From positions 1,158,501 through 1,222,500 of the forward strand of contig CM065879.1 in assembly GCA_033439255.1 (NCBI GenBank): 64,000 nt of DNA, given 5' to 3'. Positions within the stretch are counted from its first letter, which is position 1; each line of letters starts with the position of its first letter. This document shows positions 44,388 through 55,436 of this stretch, in pieces. A program made the translations under genes and the position numbers. The notes below the pieces were generated by a model that saw only the letters and a list, made by a program, of their open reading frames with translations, made no database searches and was not told the DNA's origin. The stretch is from Hericium rajendrae (Eukaryota; Basidiomycota; Agaricomycetes; Russulales; Hericiaceae).

Positions 44388-45358
44388 TTTGTGGTTCTTG
44401 CACAGTGTTACATTATAGGAGGGCTAGGGCTACGGTAATTGGGAAGACGAAGGACTAATGAATCTCATCATGCTTGACCCAAAAGTTATGCTCTTCGAAT
44501 GGCCGACCCTTCAGGCGTGTTGATATGTTGTGGACCGGTGCACCCAACTACACGCCGTTATCGGCCGAAGGTCGAGGAATTGTCGAGGAACTATAATTCT
44601 GGTGGCCATAGCTATGGACCTGTCTCCACACGTAAGTATCCTTGTGGCTTATATTAATTGACAACAAGGTAGATGGACCATCGAAATTGTATAAGATGCC
44701 AGTGCAGGTGGGTTTCAAACCTTCATTTCTGTCCTCGACTTGAATTTACCTCGCGATCTTTCACTCAGCGCACATAGATTATGAAAGGTAAAGGATAACT
44801 TGGTATTCTGGGCTGTATCTGGAGACCTGAGTATACGTCGGATGCGGGATATGAGCAGTGGGTAATTTCCGCCGACAGGACTTCGTGGTGTACGTTCGTT
44901 ACGAGAGTTTTGTCTGGCATATGATGCGAAGAGTCATGTTCTATGTTCGATCGCCCCAAACTTCAAGCTTCAGGGTACCCTGCTTATATTTATTGGTACT
45001 GGTGTGGAATGGGAGTAACTAATGCTCGAACGAAGCTTTGCATCAGATTGCGAACCAACCAAACTGGCATGAATCTCATTGGAATTGTTTCCTTCGACTA
45101 GCGGGTCAATCTTGGGATAAAATCTGGACCATTGAGCACGGACTCGTGATCACCTGCTGGCCCCCAATCTGCTTCTTCGGACTGTCATTCACCGAGATGG
45201 CAAGGATGGGTATTGTAAAGGCCATGGATCTGGGCTCGTAACATGAAAACAAACTGGAGAAAAATACATTATACAATGGCACACAAACACAACATCTACG
45301 GAGCAAGACAGCAATAGTAGCAAACTCAGATCAATACCTACACAATTTTTCCAAAGGC
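44388..45358. other. Convergent intergenic region, about 970 bp
   Basis: It lies between the ends of ISD11 and MCM4. No coding or RNA gene was recognised. Confidence 0.55.
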
Positions 45359-48300
45359 TCACGCACCCTCCACGCGCCGAATCATCCGCTTATCCCGCTC
45401 GCCCACGACCTTCACGAGCCCCTCCGCCTCCATCGCGCTTATGACCTCCCTGAACTCACCCGCATCCACGCGAATGCTGCTCTGCGCCCCGAGCTGCTGC
45501 ATCGCGTCGCCCCACCGAATGCCGCGCATCCCGCTCGCCGCACCGAGCAGCGCAAGCACCTCCCGCCGCATGTCGTCGCGCATCTTGCGCTGCTGCGCGC
45601 CCGTGCCCGTGTTGAGCAGGCCCATGTCGATCTTGCCCGTCGTCGGGTCGAGCGCGGACGTGCGGATCGCGTCGCGCATGAGGCGGTACGCCTCGCGCAC
45701 GTCCTGCAGCTCCACGAGCACCGAGAAGCGCATGCGCGCGTGCGCCTCGGACAGCCGCACCATGCTCTCGAGCTGCCGCGTCGTCGCGGTGATCCGCTTC
45801 TCCGACGCACGGGGGTCCTCGCCCACACTGCGCAGCTGCACGTAGCATTTGACGAGTTCGTCGCCGGCTTCTTCGGTGATGGTGGGGTTGATGTTTGCGC
45901 GCGCGTAGCTGATGTAGGCGGCCAACTCATCGAGAGGCTGAGAGTTGGTATAAGATGACATTAGGGAAGTCGATGTATCGATGCAACAGAGCTACGTACT
46001 AGGACATCGGTGCCGCCCGTCTCGGGAGCGTCTTCCAGGTACAAGCCAACAAGATGTTGGGCCAGCTTGCGATCCACGGTTTCGTCAACCTGGTCCAAGA
46101 CGAGATACAGCAAATCGAATCGCGAGATCAAGGTCGGCGGCAAATCAATGTTTCTAGTGATAGGCATGTTGACATCGTATTTTGACCCGACGGGGTTAGC
46201 AGCGGCCAAGATGGACGTCCGTGCATTTAGAGTGGTAATAATGCCTGCTTTGGCAATAGACACAGTTTGTTGTTCCTGCATACAGTGTGAGAGGGTGGTG
46301 TAGACCACAAGAGAAAATGAACGCACCATGACTTCATGTAAAACACTGCGCGTCGCTTCGGACATCTTGTCAAACTCATCGATACAGCAGACACCACCAT
46401 CGCTTAGCACAAGAGCACCACTGCATAAAAACGTTAGCATCCCAGCGTGGCGAACAACGGACATACTCACCTCTCCAAAACTAGCTGCTTGGAGTCGGGA
46501 TCACGAGTGACATAGGCCGTCAGACCCACGGCAGATGAGCCCTTGCCCGAGGTGTAGACACCACGTGGCGCAAGTTTATGCACATACTAAACGGGATATT
46601 GTCAAGCAAGTACCAAGAAGCCAACAAAAAGCCTTACCTGCAAGATCTGCGATTTACTAGTACCAGGGTCGCCGACCAGCAGCACGTTGATATCCCCACG
46701 ATACCTGGGCCCGCCGCCACCGCCACCCCTCGCCACGCTCTTGTTGGTCCCTCCAAAGAGCTGCAGCAAGATACCCTTCTTGACATCGTCCATAGCCCAG
46801 ACACTCGGCGCGAGCGAGCGCGACAGTAGATCGTAGACATCCTCCCGCTGGCTCAGCTCCCTGAGCTTCGCCTCGAGCTCGGCCTTGCGCGTCTCTTGAC
46901 CCTCGGTCTCTTCCTCCTCCGCCCCGCCGACGCCCCCAATGCCCGGCATATGGTCCCCGCCCGCAGGCCGCGTCGACTTATCGAGCCCGAGCCTGTGGTC
47001 CTGGCCCAGCCTCACATGCACCACGTCCAAAAACGTCTTGAACAAGCTCTTGATCGTGCGCTGGCGCGGGTTGACGCGCACCGGCACGGAGCGGAAGATG
47101 CCCGTGACGACGAGGCGGTCGCCCGGCTTCGAGACGTCGACGAGCTCGTCGTACACGCTGAGCGACACCGTGTGCGGCGTCTGCCCGTCGGGCACCGCGT
47201 CCGGCGTCTCCTGCAGGCGGATCACCTGCCGATCTGCGAACTCGCTCCGGTTGTGCACGAGCGACATTGTGCCTGGGGTTGCGCAGACGTCGCGTGGACA
47301 GCGCGCGGGCTCGTCGATCCTGCCGCGGTCGATTTCGACCTGCACGGTGTGGTTGCACGTCAGGCAGCGGAAGAAGGCGACTTTCATGTCGGGAATGACG
47401 GGCGTTGCGCGGATGACGAGGCCTTTGACGCAGACGAGCTTGTCCGTGTCTGTACGTTTATCAACTCGCTAGTACCATCTGTAATGAAAGGATCTCACCG
47501 CTTGGATTAAGTTCGCGCATGTTCACCGACGGCATGCCATACGGCCTGACTTTATACACCTTCCCCATGATGTCCGCGATCTCTTCCTCGCCCTCTGGGC
47601 CCTGCATTTCTTCCACACCCGCCTGCTGATCCTCCTCCGCCAGCTCCAGCATCAGATCCTTCAGCACTTGATCCATCGCAGGCACGACCTCCTGCGGATA
47701 CTTCACCAGCTGCCCATACAGCTTCCTGCTCTGCGGCCACGCCTGCAGGTTGCGCATGTCCAAATTGAGATTCGTCTCGCCCGTCGTGCGCATGCGGCGG
47801 AGGTACACCTCGTACAGCACGACCTCGCCCTCGGCCGGCGACGCGCTCGCCTTGGTCGGCAGGCCCTGCGCGCGGTCGTGCGCGGTGCGGTACTTCGGCT
47901 TGAAGCCCTTCAGGAACTCGCGGAACGCCTTCATCGTGTCCGCGAGGTTCACCGTCGTGCCCCAGATCGCGCGGATCTCGTCCGGCTCATCGCTCGTCGG
48001 CGCGGCGGGCGCGGAGAGCAGTGGGCCCGACGAGGACGGCAGGAAGAGTCCCGCGTCGGAGGAGGGCGCGTCGTCGTCCAGATCGGTGAAGCGCGCCCGC
48101 CCGCCGGGGCGCGGCGTGCGCACGGGCGTACGCGTCAGCGTCGAGTGGATGTCGCCACGGCGGTTTATCGGCGTTTTGGAAGCAGCCGGGCTCCTGCAGC
48201 AGAGTGGAGTGTAAGATCAACACTCGAGGTGCAAGCGAGACGCAGCGTACGATGGGAAGTTAAGCGGTTCTGAGTCCTGGTTGGAACTCGCGACGCTTCG

Positions 48301-48700
48301 GGCTCTGCGCCCAGCCTGCGGCGTCCTCTTCGTCGGCGACGAGCTCTGATAGTTGATCGGGCTCGACGATGCAGCTACACCAATATCTCTCATCAGCCTT
48401 CCCTACACATCCAAAATCCGCTTCGGCCCACGTACGATCAAACAGCGGGGTCCGCTTCGGCGTGCTCATACCCAGCGCCCGGCGCGCCACAGCACTGCCC
48501 AGCGGAGAGCTCATCCCAAAGTCACTACCCGTGTTGCCGTTGCGCGGCCGTCGTGGGGTGCCCGCGACTGAAGGCGTTCCCGGCAGGAAGAGCGGTTGGG
48601 CGGGCGGTGCCTGCGACATCGACTGGCCGCCGGCGACATCTTCCATCTCTGCATCGCCTCCTGCATCAGAGGAGGGAAAATCAAGAGGCGGGGAGGACAT
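45359..48700 (-). CDS. MCM4: DNA replication licensing factor Mcm4
   Basis: Mcm4 is a subunit of the MCM2-7 replicative helicase, loaded on origins by ORC/Cdc6/Cdt1. The gene starts at ATG 48700 ([16 protein letters not shown]). Exon 1 ends at 48436, exon 2 is 48374-48224, exon 3 starts at 48193 ([20 protein letters not shown]). The N-terminal tail is Ser/Pro-rich, as in other Mcm4. The zinc site is [11 protein letters not shown] with PARCPRDVC, and IQLQETPD-like [16 protein letters not shown] is typical. The AAA+ core shows Walker [28 protein letters not shown], Walker [10 protein letters not shown], and the arginine finger LISRFDLLY. The winged-helix C-terminus ends [10 protein letters not shown]. 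At least eight exons are needed. The assignment to MCM4 rather than a paralogue rests on the N-terminal and zinc-region sequence. Confidence 0.93.
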
Positions 48701-48795
48701 GGTGGTGGTAGTGGGGCTGGTGGGAGGAAGGAAGTTGAAGGACGACGCGAGGCGAAATCTGATGGTGGGGACGCGACAGGTCACGCTGTGACACC

Positions 48796-48801
48796 ACGCG
48801 T
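48796..48801. promoter_or_regulatory. MCB (ACGCGT) site upstream of MCM4
   Basis: ACGCGT lies 96 bp before the MCM4 start codon. It is the known binding core of the G1/S factor MBF, which drives replication genes in yeasts. A second replication gene in this window, ORC3, has the same site at a similar distance. Confidence 0.4.
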
Positions 48802-48939
48802 CTCTTCATTTAGGGCAGGCGCGTAGACTACGAGCCGGACACAAATTATACTATGCAAAGGTGTCTGTAGGCCCATGAACGAGTGACACCCGAGACGTAG
48901 ATATACATATAAAACACAGAAACGCAGGGAAACACGGAA

Positions 48940-50311
48940 TCATAGGGCAGGCTTGTCTGCCTTCGCTTCGCGCACCTCCTCTTCGGTGACGATCCGACCC
49001 TGCACCTCTTCTTTGACCTCCTCACTCAGCTCATTAATGCGCTTCTCATCGAGTCCGATGAGCGACACGTAGACACCACGCGTGAGGAGAGGGTATGAGC
49101 CGATACGGATGCCTTCGCCTTTCACGCGGTTGTGCAGGCTGGTCAGATATGGCGCGATGGAAGATTCGGGTAAACTAGAGGAATAATGTAAGAATGGGTA
49201 ATCAAGGCGGAAATGCGCGACATGTACGTAGTGAAGACCTGCTGGCGGAAGGGCTTCGCGCTGTCAGGCGGCAGCGGCAGGTAAGGTATGAGGCCGTTCA
49301 ACATCTTCTGGAAGAGCGACGGGATACCAGGGAAGACGCAGAGTTTGCCCTCGAGACGGACCACCGGCTGTATGTCACATAGCTATCAAAACATGCCTCA
49401 TATTTTACAACACAGAGAAAACACACACCACCCAGACATCGTGCGCGATGAATAGCACTTCAGCATTCTCGGGGAAAAGCGCCATGCGTTCGCGAGCCTT
49501 GCGTTGTTCGTCATTCTGCTGCGCGACCCAGGGCCGGTGCTTGCTCATCTCAAGCATACGCCGGAGGACCTCTTCATTGTGTTTGAGAGGCTGGTTGAAA
49601 GCTTTGGCGAGAGACTCGTAGGTGATGTCTGAGACACAAACGTGAGTGTTCTGAGCTTGTATCAAAAGAACACGTTGTCCGGCAATGGCGGCGTTTCGAC
49701 TTACCGTCATGCGTGGGTCCGATTCCGCCAGAAGTAATCACGAAATCATACTTCTGGACCATTCGTCTCGCTGCCTCGACGCTGCGATCGACCAGCTGTC
49801 AGCTTTGCACTTCGTGTCCTCTCTAAGGACGCAAGACGCACATGTCTTCTTCCTCATCTGGTATAACCTCGACGCGCTTCCTACAAGCGGAACCATTAAT
49901 GTAAGTGGTCCACGTCTTGACACACAAGCACACTCACAGATCAATCCCATTCTCGAAACAATACCTCGCAAAATAATTTGTGTTCTTGTCCACGGTCTTT
50001 CCATTCAGGATCTCGTCTCTTTGGAGTCGCACGACTGTCAGCCGAGTCAGCCCGCACTGCGCACCACACCGGACGCACCCAATAATCAGCGCTGCCGCCG
50101 TGCGGATGAAACGCCCTTCACCGAGTGGGTTCTTGGGAACTGGCGAGACCTCGAAGTTGACATCGGGGACAGGTGCGCTTGCAGTCGTCGGTATCTGTGT
50201 GTCGGGTGATGTCGCCATGGCTCGGACAGCGCGGGGAGGAGCAGATAGATGGCGGGCGACTGAAATAAGGCGGCGGGCGCTGATTTGGGAGGGTATCACA
50301 GCTCGCCACAT
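48940..50311 (-). CDS. MoCF-biosynthesis (CinA/MoaB-like) domain protein, probably mitochondrial
   Basis: The N-terminal domain of CinA and of the FAD-synthase FLAD1 has this fold. Exon 1 starts at ATG 50311. The leader MWRAVIPSQISARRLISVAR is Arg/Ser-rich without acids, like a mitochondrial targeting peptide. A second in-frame ATG (MATSPDTQIPTT) could give a cytosolic form. The catalytic-domain core is clear: TAAALIIGDEILNGKTVDKN (junction restored by a 5' intron), VITSGGIGPTHDD, then YESLAKAFNQPLKHNEEVLR. Downstream exons give NAEVLFIAHD, LCVFPGIPSLFQKMLNGLIP and a C-terminal part ending EEVREAKADKPAL. Several introns are needed and the middle is approximate. Exact substrate is unknown; a pyrophosphatase acting on FAD-like nucleotides is one idea from the family. 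Confidence 0.75.
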
Positions 50312-50723
50312 GTGCGTCTGAGGCCAGGCCAGCTGAGAATAACGCGCAATGCGGGGGGACTGTGCTGACCAGTGCTGCTGAGTGAGACGCAGGCCGTGAC
50401 TGAGCCGCCGGATACCCGTGCGCGCTTGCTGACTTGCTTACTTGTCAACATCTTCCCATGTACGTTAGCCTATGATCGCTTGCCCGATTGACGACTGCAT
50501 CGTCGGCGACGCGGTCCACAATTCCACGAACATCAACTCCGCCAGCACCAAATGTACTTCGTCACGATGGCCGACGTTGAGGACACGTCGCCGGCAGTCG
50601 CGTGTGTCGACGACGAGACGCGGTTCCGCCGGGCCGCCGCCGGCTAGGACCGCATAATGGCCTCACCGTCGTCACTGATCATCTCCTCGACATCATCGTT
50701 CTTTGCGTCGGCCATTGACTGTG

Positions 50724-52193
50724 ATGTCTTGCCAGACATCGCCTTTCGCTTCGTCGCGCATCCCCACAGAACTGCTTTCTGCCATCTTCGACTTTACGCT
50801 CCCCGACTCGCCCCGACTGACCACCAGCGCTTCTCTCACCGAAGCCCCGACCGTCCTCACCCATGTCTGCGCCCGCTGGTGCGCTGTTGCCCATTCCACG
50901 CCGTCGCTCTGGGCCAATGTCTCCATCGCTCTATATGGTCATGCCCGCCCGCCCAAAGCCCGCCACCTCTCCGTCAAGCGCAAAAAGTTCGCAAGGATGA
51001 GCACCGGCGTCTCTCTCGTAGAGCCCAAACCGATGCCGCACGACATCCAGCTCGCGACCTTCATCGCCTGGCTCGGACGCTCCAAGGCCTCCCCACTTAC
51101 CGTCGCACTGCACAATGTCCACGCCAGCCACCCCACCTGCGCTGCGTTTCTCACCGCTCTTTGCGCCCACGCCGCCCATTGGCGCGCGATCGACATCGTC
51201 GGCGTCCCCCTTGATCTCTTCCCCGCACTACCCCCAACACTTCCTCTGCTCGAGACGCTCACAATTAATTCCTATGGTTCCGCTGCCGACCACAATTCCG
51301 CACTGGCGCGCGCCTTCGTCCGCGCCCCGCGCCTGCGCGCAGTCTCCGTCCGCTCCGCCGCGCTCCCGACATGGCACTTCCCTTGGGCCCAGCTCACTAC
51401 GCTCGCCCTCGTCGAGTTCGACGCCCCTCGCCCTAACAGTGCCGAGGCCGAAGTCGCCCCCGCGTTCGACGCGCCCGGGTACCACGCGATCCTCTCCGCG
51501 TGTTCGCCTGCGCTCGCCAAGCTGCAGCTCACGCTCTCCTGCACCGCGCCCGCTTCCCCCGTCTCCCTCGCGCCGCTCACCCTCCCCGGTGTGCGCGCCC
51601 TCACACTCAACACGTACTCCTTCCGCACGCTCGCGCCGCTCCTGCGCGCGCTCGCGCTCCCCGCGCTGCACACGCTCAAGCTCTACATCCCCTCGCGCCC
51701 CGCGCCCGCGTGCCTCGCGACGCTCGTCGCGCTGCTTCCCGCCGGCCTGCGCGTGCTCGACGTCTCCGAGTGTGCGCTTGCGCCCGAGGACGCCGTGGCG
51801 CTGCTCGGCGCGCTGCCCGCGCTCGAGGTGCTGGACGTGCGCTGGGCGAGCTGCGCGGCGGCCGCGCTCGTGCGCGCGCTCACGCTTGAGTGGGCCGCGG
51901 GCGTGTGTGTGCGCGGGCGGAATGTCCGGCTGCGTGAGGTGCGGGTCGTCAAGGCGCGTTGGGTGGAGGGAGATGGTGACGGCGAGTATGCGCGGTGTTT
52001 GCGCGAGATGATTGCGTCGCGGTGGAGGGCGGGGGAGGACGAGCAGATCGGACTGGATGGGAATGGGGAGGGCGTGGAGAGATTGAGGAGCATCGTCCTG
52101 AGGGAGCGGGATCTGGAGGGGATGCGGGACGACGCAGAGAGGTGGAGGCGGGAGGGGCTGGTGTTGAACACGGCGATGTATTGCGTACAGTAG
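50724..52193 (+). CDS. F-box protein with leucine-rich C-terminal part
   Basis: F-box proteins recruit targets to SCF ubiquitin ligases through Skp1. I chose ATG 50724, giving 489 residues: MSCQTSPFASSRIPTELLSA. The F-box follows directly, IPTELLSAIFDFTLPDSP with THVCARWCAVAHSTPSLWAN, the usual basidiomycete pattern. The rest is a leucine-rich array (LPLLETLTINSYGS, LTLPGVRALTLN, LPALHTLKLYI, LPAGLRVLDVSECALAP, LPALEVLDVRWA). An upstream ATG at 50657 would need an unproven intron. The whole gene is one exon. It is divergent from the MoCF gene; the starts are about 410 bp apart. Target proteins are unknown, and such genes form large families in Agaricomycetes. Confidence 0.8.
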   Translation: MSCQTSPFASSRIPTELLSAIFDFTLPDSPRLTTSASLTEAPTVLTHVCARWCAVAHSTPSLWANVSIALYGHARPPKARHLSVKRKKFARMSTGVSLVEPKPMPHDIQLATFIAWLGRSKASPLTVALHNVHASHPTCAAFLTALCAHAAHWRAIDIVGVPLDLFPALPPTLPLLETLTINSYGSAADHNSALARAFVRAPRLRAVSVRSAALPTWHFPWAQLTTLALVEFDAPRPNSAEAEVAPAFDAPGYHAILSACSPALAKLQLTLSCTAPASPVSLAPLTLPGVRALTLNTYSFRTLAPLLRALALPALHTLKLYIPSRPAPACLATLVALLPAGLRVLDVSECALAPEDAVALLGALPALEVLDVRWASCAAAALVRALTLEWAAGVCVRGRNVRLREVRVVKARWVEGDGDGEYARCLREMIASRWRAGEDEQIGLDGNGEGVERLRSIVLRERDLEGMRDDAERWRREGLVLNTAMYCVQ

Positions 52194-52585
52194 GAGGCTA
52201 TCTCGTTCTCGATTCTCGCTGACAAGACCGCTTTGTATCTCAGTAACTTATTGACTGGTCACACATTTTCAAACTCTATAGATGTATACCACCTGTACGC
52301 CGGAGTTTCACATCTTACACCTACATCTTACACCTATGTATCCGAATCGCTACTGAACTATATCTGTAGTTTCACTATCAAACTGCGATAGCTCGTAGCC
52401 TAAGCACCCTGCTCAAGCCGGCTCACCGTACAGGACACTCGACCGGCGCGCGTGCAGTACTTGAAAAGCGGGCGCCAGCAGCACGGGTCCGGCACTTGCC
52501 GTCTCCGGGCTATAAAGCGCCGCGCGCCCGCCGCTCATTTTCACCCGTTCTTCCTCTCGTCGACACACGAAATCCCCGTCGCGCC
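52194..52585. other. Intergenic region with a TATA box
   Basis: About 390 bp. TATAAAG at 52511-52517 lies 75 bp upstream of an ATG at 52586. Nothing else is recognised. Confidence 0.45.
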
Positions 52586-52618
52586 ATGCCCTCCACCCCA
52601 CCTCAGCGACGCTTGCAG
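52586..52618 (+). CDS. Possible first exon of an unresolved gene
   Basis: ATG 52586 opens MPSTPPQRRLQ, which ends at a good donor (CAG|GTAAGC). With the TATAAAG 75 bp upstream this looks like a real promoter and first exon. I could not follow it into a convincing second exon; stretches at 52818-53018 and 53200-53630 are open on this strand but show no domain. It may be the start of a degraded gene. Confidence 0.3.
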
Positions 52619-53798
52619 GTAAGCTTCCTATTCCTTGCTTTCGTTATGGTATTTTCCTTCTTCGATGATGATTCCGAATCACATATCAAGCTCAACAGTC
52701 TTACGGACTCGTCCGCGTGCTGACCATATTCTGCAATCCTGATTTTTCCGTTTTCTATTTGATTTGGCTTTGGCTTTGGTGCTGCAGTACTGATTTCAGT
52801 GTTGCCTGATAGGTCGTTTGACTGGATTTCGGCAGGTCGGGGGGTGGGATGTGGGCTCCATAGTTTTTTCTGTACCTCGGGCAAGTCTTCGTTCGTTCTG
52901 TGAGATCTTTGGAATTATAAGAATCCTGCTTCGTCGCCATCGCCGTCATTGTCCGTGTGGAGATTCTCATCCAGACCTGTCTTGGACCTGTGTTGAGTAC
53001 TACTCGTCACTGCGTTGAACGACGGTGTGCTTAAGTTCTCGATGCAGAAGACAACCACTTACACAACGCAAGCATTCACCAGTCACTGGTTGCCGTCGAC
53101 ACCAAGAGCGTGAAGGAACTTCATGGCAAGCGGACGCTTGGAGCCAGACACCCGTGTTGTCTCCGTCATCGCCACTCACCTACAAATCGGCGTCGTCCGC
53201 CTCGTCGTCTTCAGTATCTCCATTTGAGTCCGTCACCAAGTACGTTCGTCTGCCTTCGAAGCTTCGTCAAGTTAAATCTTCTGCGGCGGGCCCAAATCTA
53301 CGCTCTCGAATCTCTCGTACTGATGCTCCTGCAAGGTTGCAACGATCTACCAGCAACTCTCACAATACGCAGCGCAAGGATTGTCTTCCTTCCGCTACGT
53401 ATGACGTTGGAGGTCTATTCGGCTACGCTGCGGAGGCACTCTCCGATCTAGAGGAGTTAACACCCCAATTGCGCCGAATGTGCTATATCAGAATCGTAAC
53501 ATCTGGGCACGAATGCAGCTTGAGTGGCGACAATCGGCTCAGAGTGCTTCGTGTCTGTCTCGCTCACCTGTTTGCGCCGCACAGTGATATTGCGGTCATA
53601 GCGCGATCGCGATCTGTAGTGTCATCTGCATAGCCCCCCGCACGTACCCTTTTGTTCTATGTTAGTCTCTATCATTGTGGCGGGCTAAGCTATGGTCGAT
53701 ACGCCGTCGCGATATAGCTGACGTGTTTCAATTGTTCGGTTTTTCACAGGCTCAAGCGCTCAAGCCTCCGAGATCACAGCCTGGCCCTGGTACAATAG
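52619..53798. other. Unresolved stretch, possibly decayed gene
   Basis: Open plus-strand pieces at 53025-53633 and 53110-53451 overlap in different frames and contain Ser-rich sequence, but no known domain. They may belong to the exon at 52586 or to a pseudogene. I assign no product. Confidence 0.35.
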
Positions 53799-53806
53799 TA
53801 TAAAAG
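53799..53806 (+). promoter_or_regulatory. TATA box of the F-box/LRR-type gene
   Basis: TATAAAAG lies about 120 bp before the ATG at 53919. It is a near-consensus site and the position is typical. Confidence 0.55.
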
Positions 53807-53918
53807 GCAGTGAAGAGACGGTACTTGCTGTGTGTGCCCCTACTTCCCCCTCTTCACTTGACCCTCAACTCATAACTCACGACCTTTGACTCAGCAAGAG
53901 ACATTCATCCGTATATCC

Positions 53919-55248
53919 ATGAATACTACGATGGATAAACTTCTTCGGCCACAAACCGCCCAGGAAGCGGTTCGCGATCTCGGACGTCTGGAGGAGGTCA
54001 CGCTCTTCGGGGCTCAAGTCTACGAATTCGTGAAGGCGGCCACACAACCCGCACGATATCTGCGCGTTCTAGTCCTCGATCCCTATGAATTCCAGAAATC
54101 CCGGAAACGTGGCCACCAGTGTTCTCGCACGGGGATAAGGCCAAACTACCTCATCCCATCCGACATCTTCGCCGCCGGGCAACCTCCTTGTTTGCTGGAC
54201 CTCACACTTAGCAATCTCCGCATCGATCCAAGTTCGCCCTTGTTGTCGGTCAATCTGACTTCGCTGACGTTGGGTAGAGCGCTGGATCATGATTGCTGCC
54301 CCCCCTAGGCTGTTTTCCTTGCCCATCCTTATCGAGATTCTCCGTCGCACGCCTCTCCTGACGGAGTTTGTGATGATAGATATCTTGACGGAACCTTCGC
54401 ACACACTCTCAGAGGACATTGCCCAAATTATGCCTGTCAACTTACGCCATCTACAGACGCTTTACTTCCATGGCCCTTGGATCAATAATTATCGCTGGTT
54501 CATGCGGAAATTGGACTATACCCCCTCATTGCTCAGGATTGAAATTGTCACCAAATGCAACGCTACCGAGATTGGGGAACAGAACAACGTCGTCCAGCTC
54601 GTCCCTTCTGATATTGCGTCTTCCGTTTGCGAAATCGAAGTTTCAGATTATTCCCGTGACAGGTTCAAAATCTCCGGGTGGCGTAGAGAAGCGGGGCAGC
54701 GCTCGCCACATGCGATATTCTCAGCGATTATGACACTTGAGAAATCATCGGGACTCGCGCTGTCACAAGGGGTTTTTGCTTTTTGCGCCGAGCACAGACC
54801 GTCTCTACTTTCGTTGGAACACCTGCGGTTCTCGTGGAACAAGGCATCATCTGGTCCGGCAAGCATCCCACTCGATTGGGCGCCGCTCCTGCGGATGTTG
54901 CCTGGACTGAGGAGCATCACAGCCGACTACACAACCCCGGGTCGGGACTGCATAGACATCGCCGGGGCGCTGGCCGCGAACACTACCGTGTCTGGAAACA
55001 CAGAGTTTACCTGCACCAATTTACGTCGCCTTGAGTTTCAATCCGTCGCCCTCGAGGATTGTCTAGCCGAATTTCTCGAAGCTCTCGCGTCTGTATTGGA
55101 ACTGCGCCACAGGCACAATATCAATTACGAGGAGTTGTGGATCGGTAGTAGTGATAAAGGGATACCCTGCAACGGACCAGCCGATTTCGAGGCTCTCCGG
55201 AGGAAGCGCAGGGAGGATTTGATACGTGCTCCTGTCAGGTCTAGATAG
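53919..55248 (+). pseudogene. F-box/LRR-type gene with a frameshift in a C-run
   Basis: From ATG 53919 (MNTTMDKLLRPQTAQEAVRD) the frame encodes leucine-rich sequence up to SLTLGRALDHDCCPP and then stops at 54306. The next frame (+1) continues without a gap as LFSLPILIEILRRTPLLTEF and runs open to 55248 (ends RAPVRSR). The shift falls in a run of seven C near 54298-54304; six C would restore one frame of about 440 residues. A short intron does not fit in phase there. The distal half has LLRMLPGLRSITADYTTPG and LRRLEFQSVAL. The N-terminal F-box itself is not visible, so the gene may be 5'-truncated. A decayed paralogue lies at 29719-30492. A sequencing error in the homopolymer is the main alternative. 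Confidence 0.6.
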
Positions 55249-55436
55249 AGACCCGGAGGAGGTTTTAGGATGCATTCTGTAGGCGCTTGTAAGCTAGACG
55301 TATGGACAGTGGGAACACGATTTGATACAACGCGACCACGCGTCGCTGGCATTTTGCAATTGTCTCAAACATACGTATAAAAAGTACAACACCTGGTCCC
55401 GTCGAGTGGATGGTATAGAAGTGGAAGTCAGTTCGT

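Noticed and set aside
48374-48412. A 34-nt intron after MCM4 residue ADFG
   Set aside because: A donor GTACGTG further upstream (48435) gives a normal 61-nt intron, correct phase and a better Mcm4 N-terminus.
54268-54306. A 38-nt intron (GTAGAG...CCTAG) to explain the frame change in the F-box/LRR-type gene
   Set aside because: The join gives the wrong phase for the downstream frame, and the length is below that of every other intron seen here.
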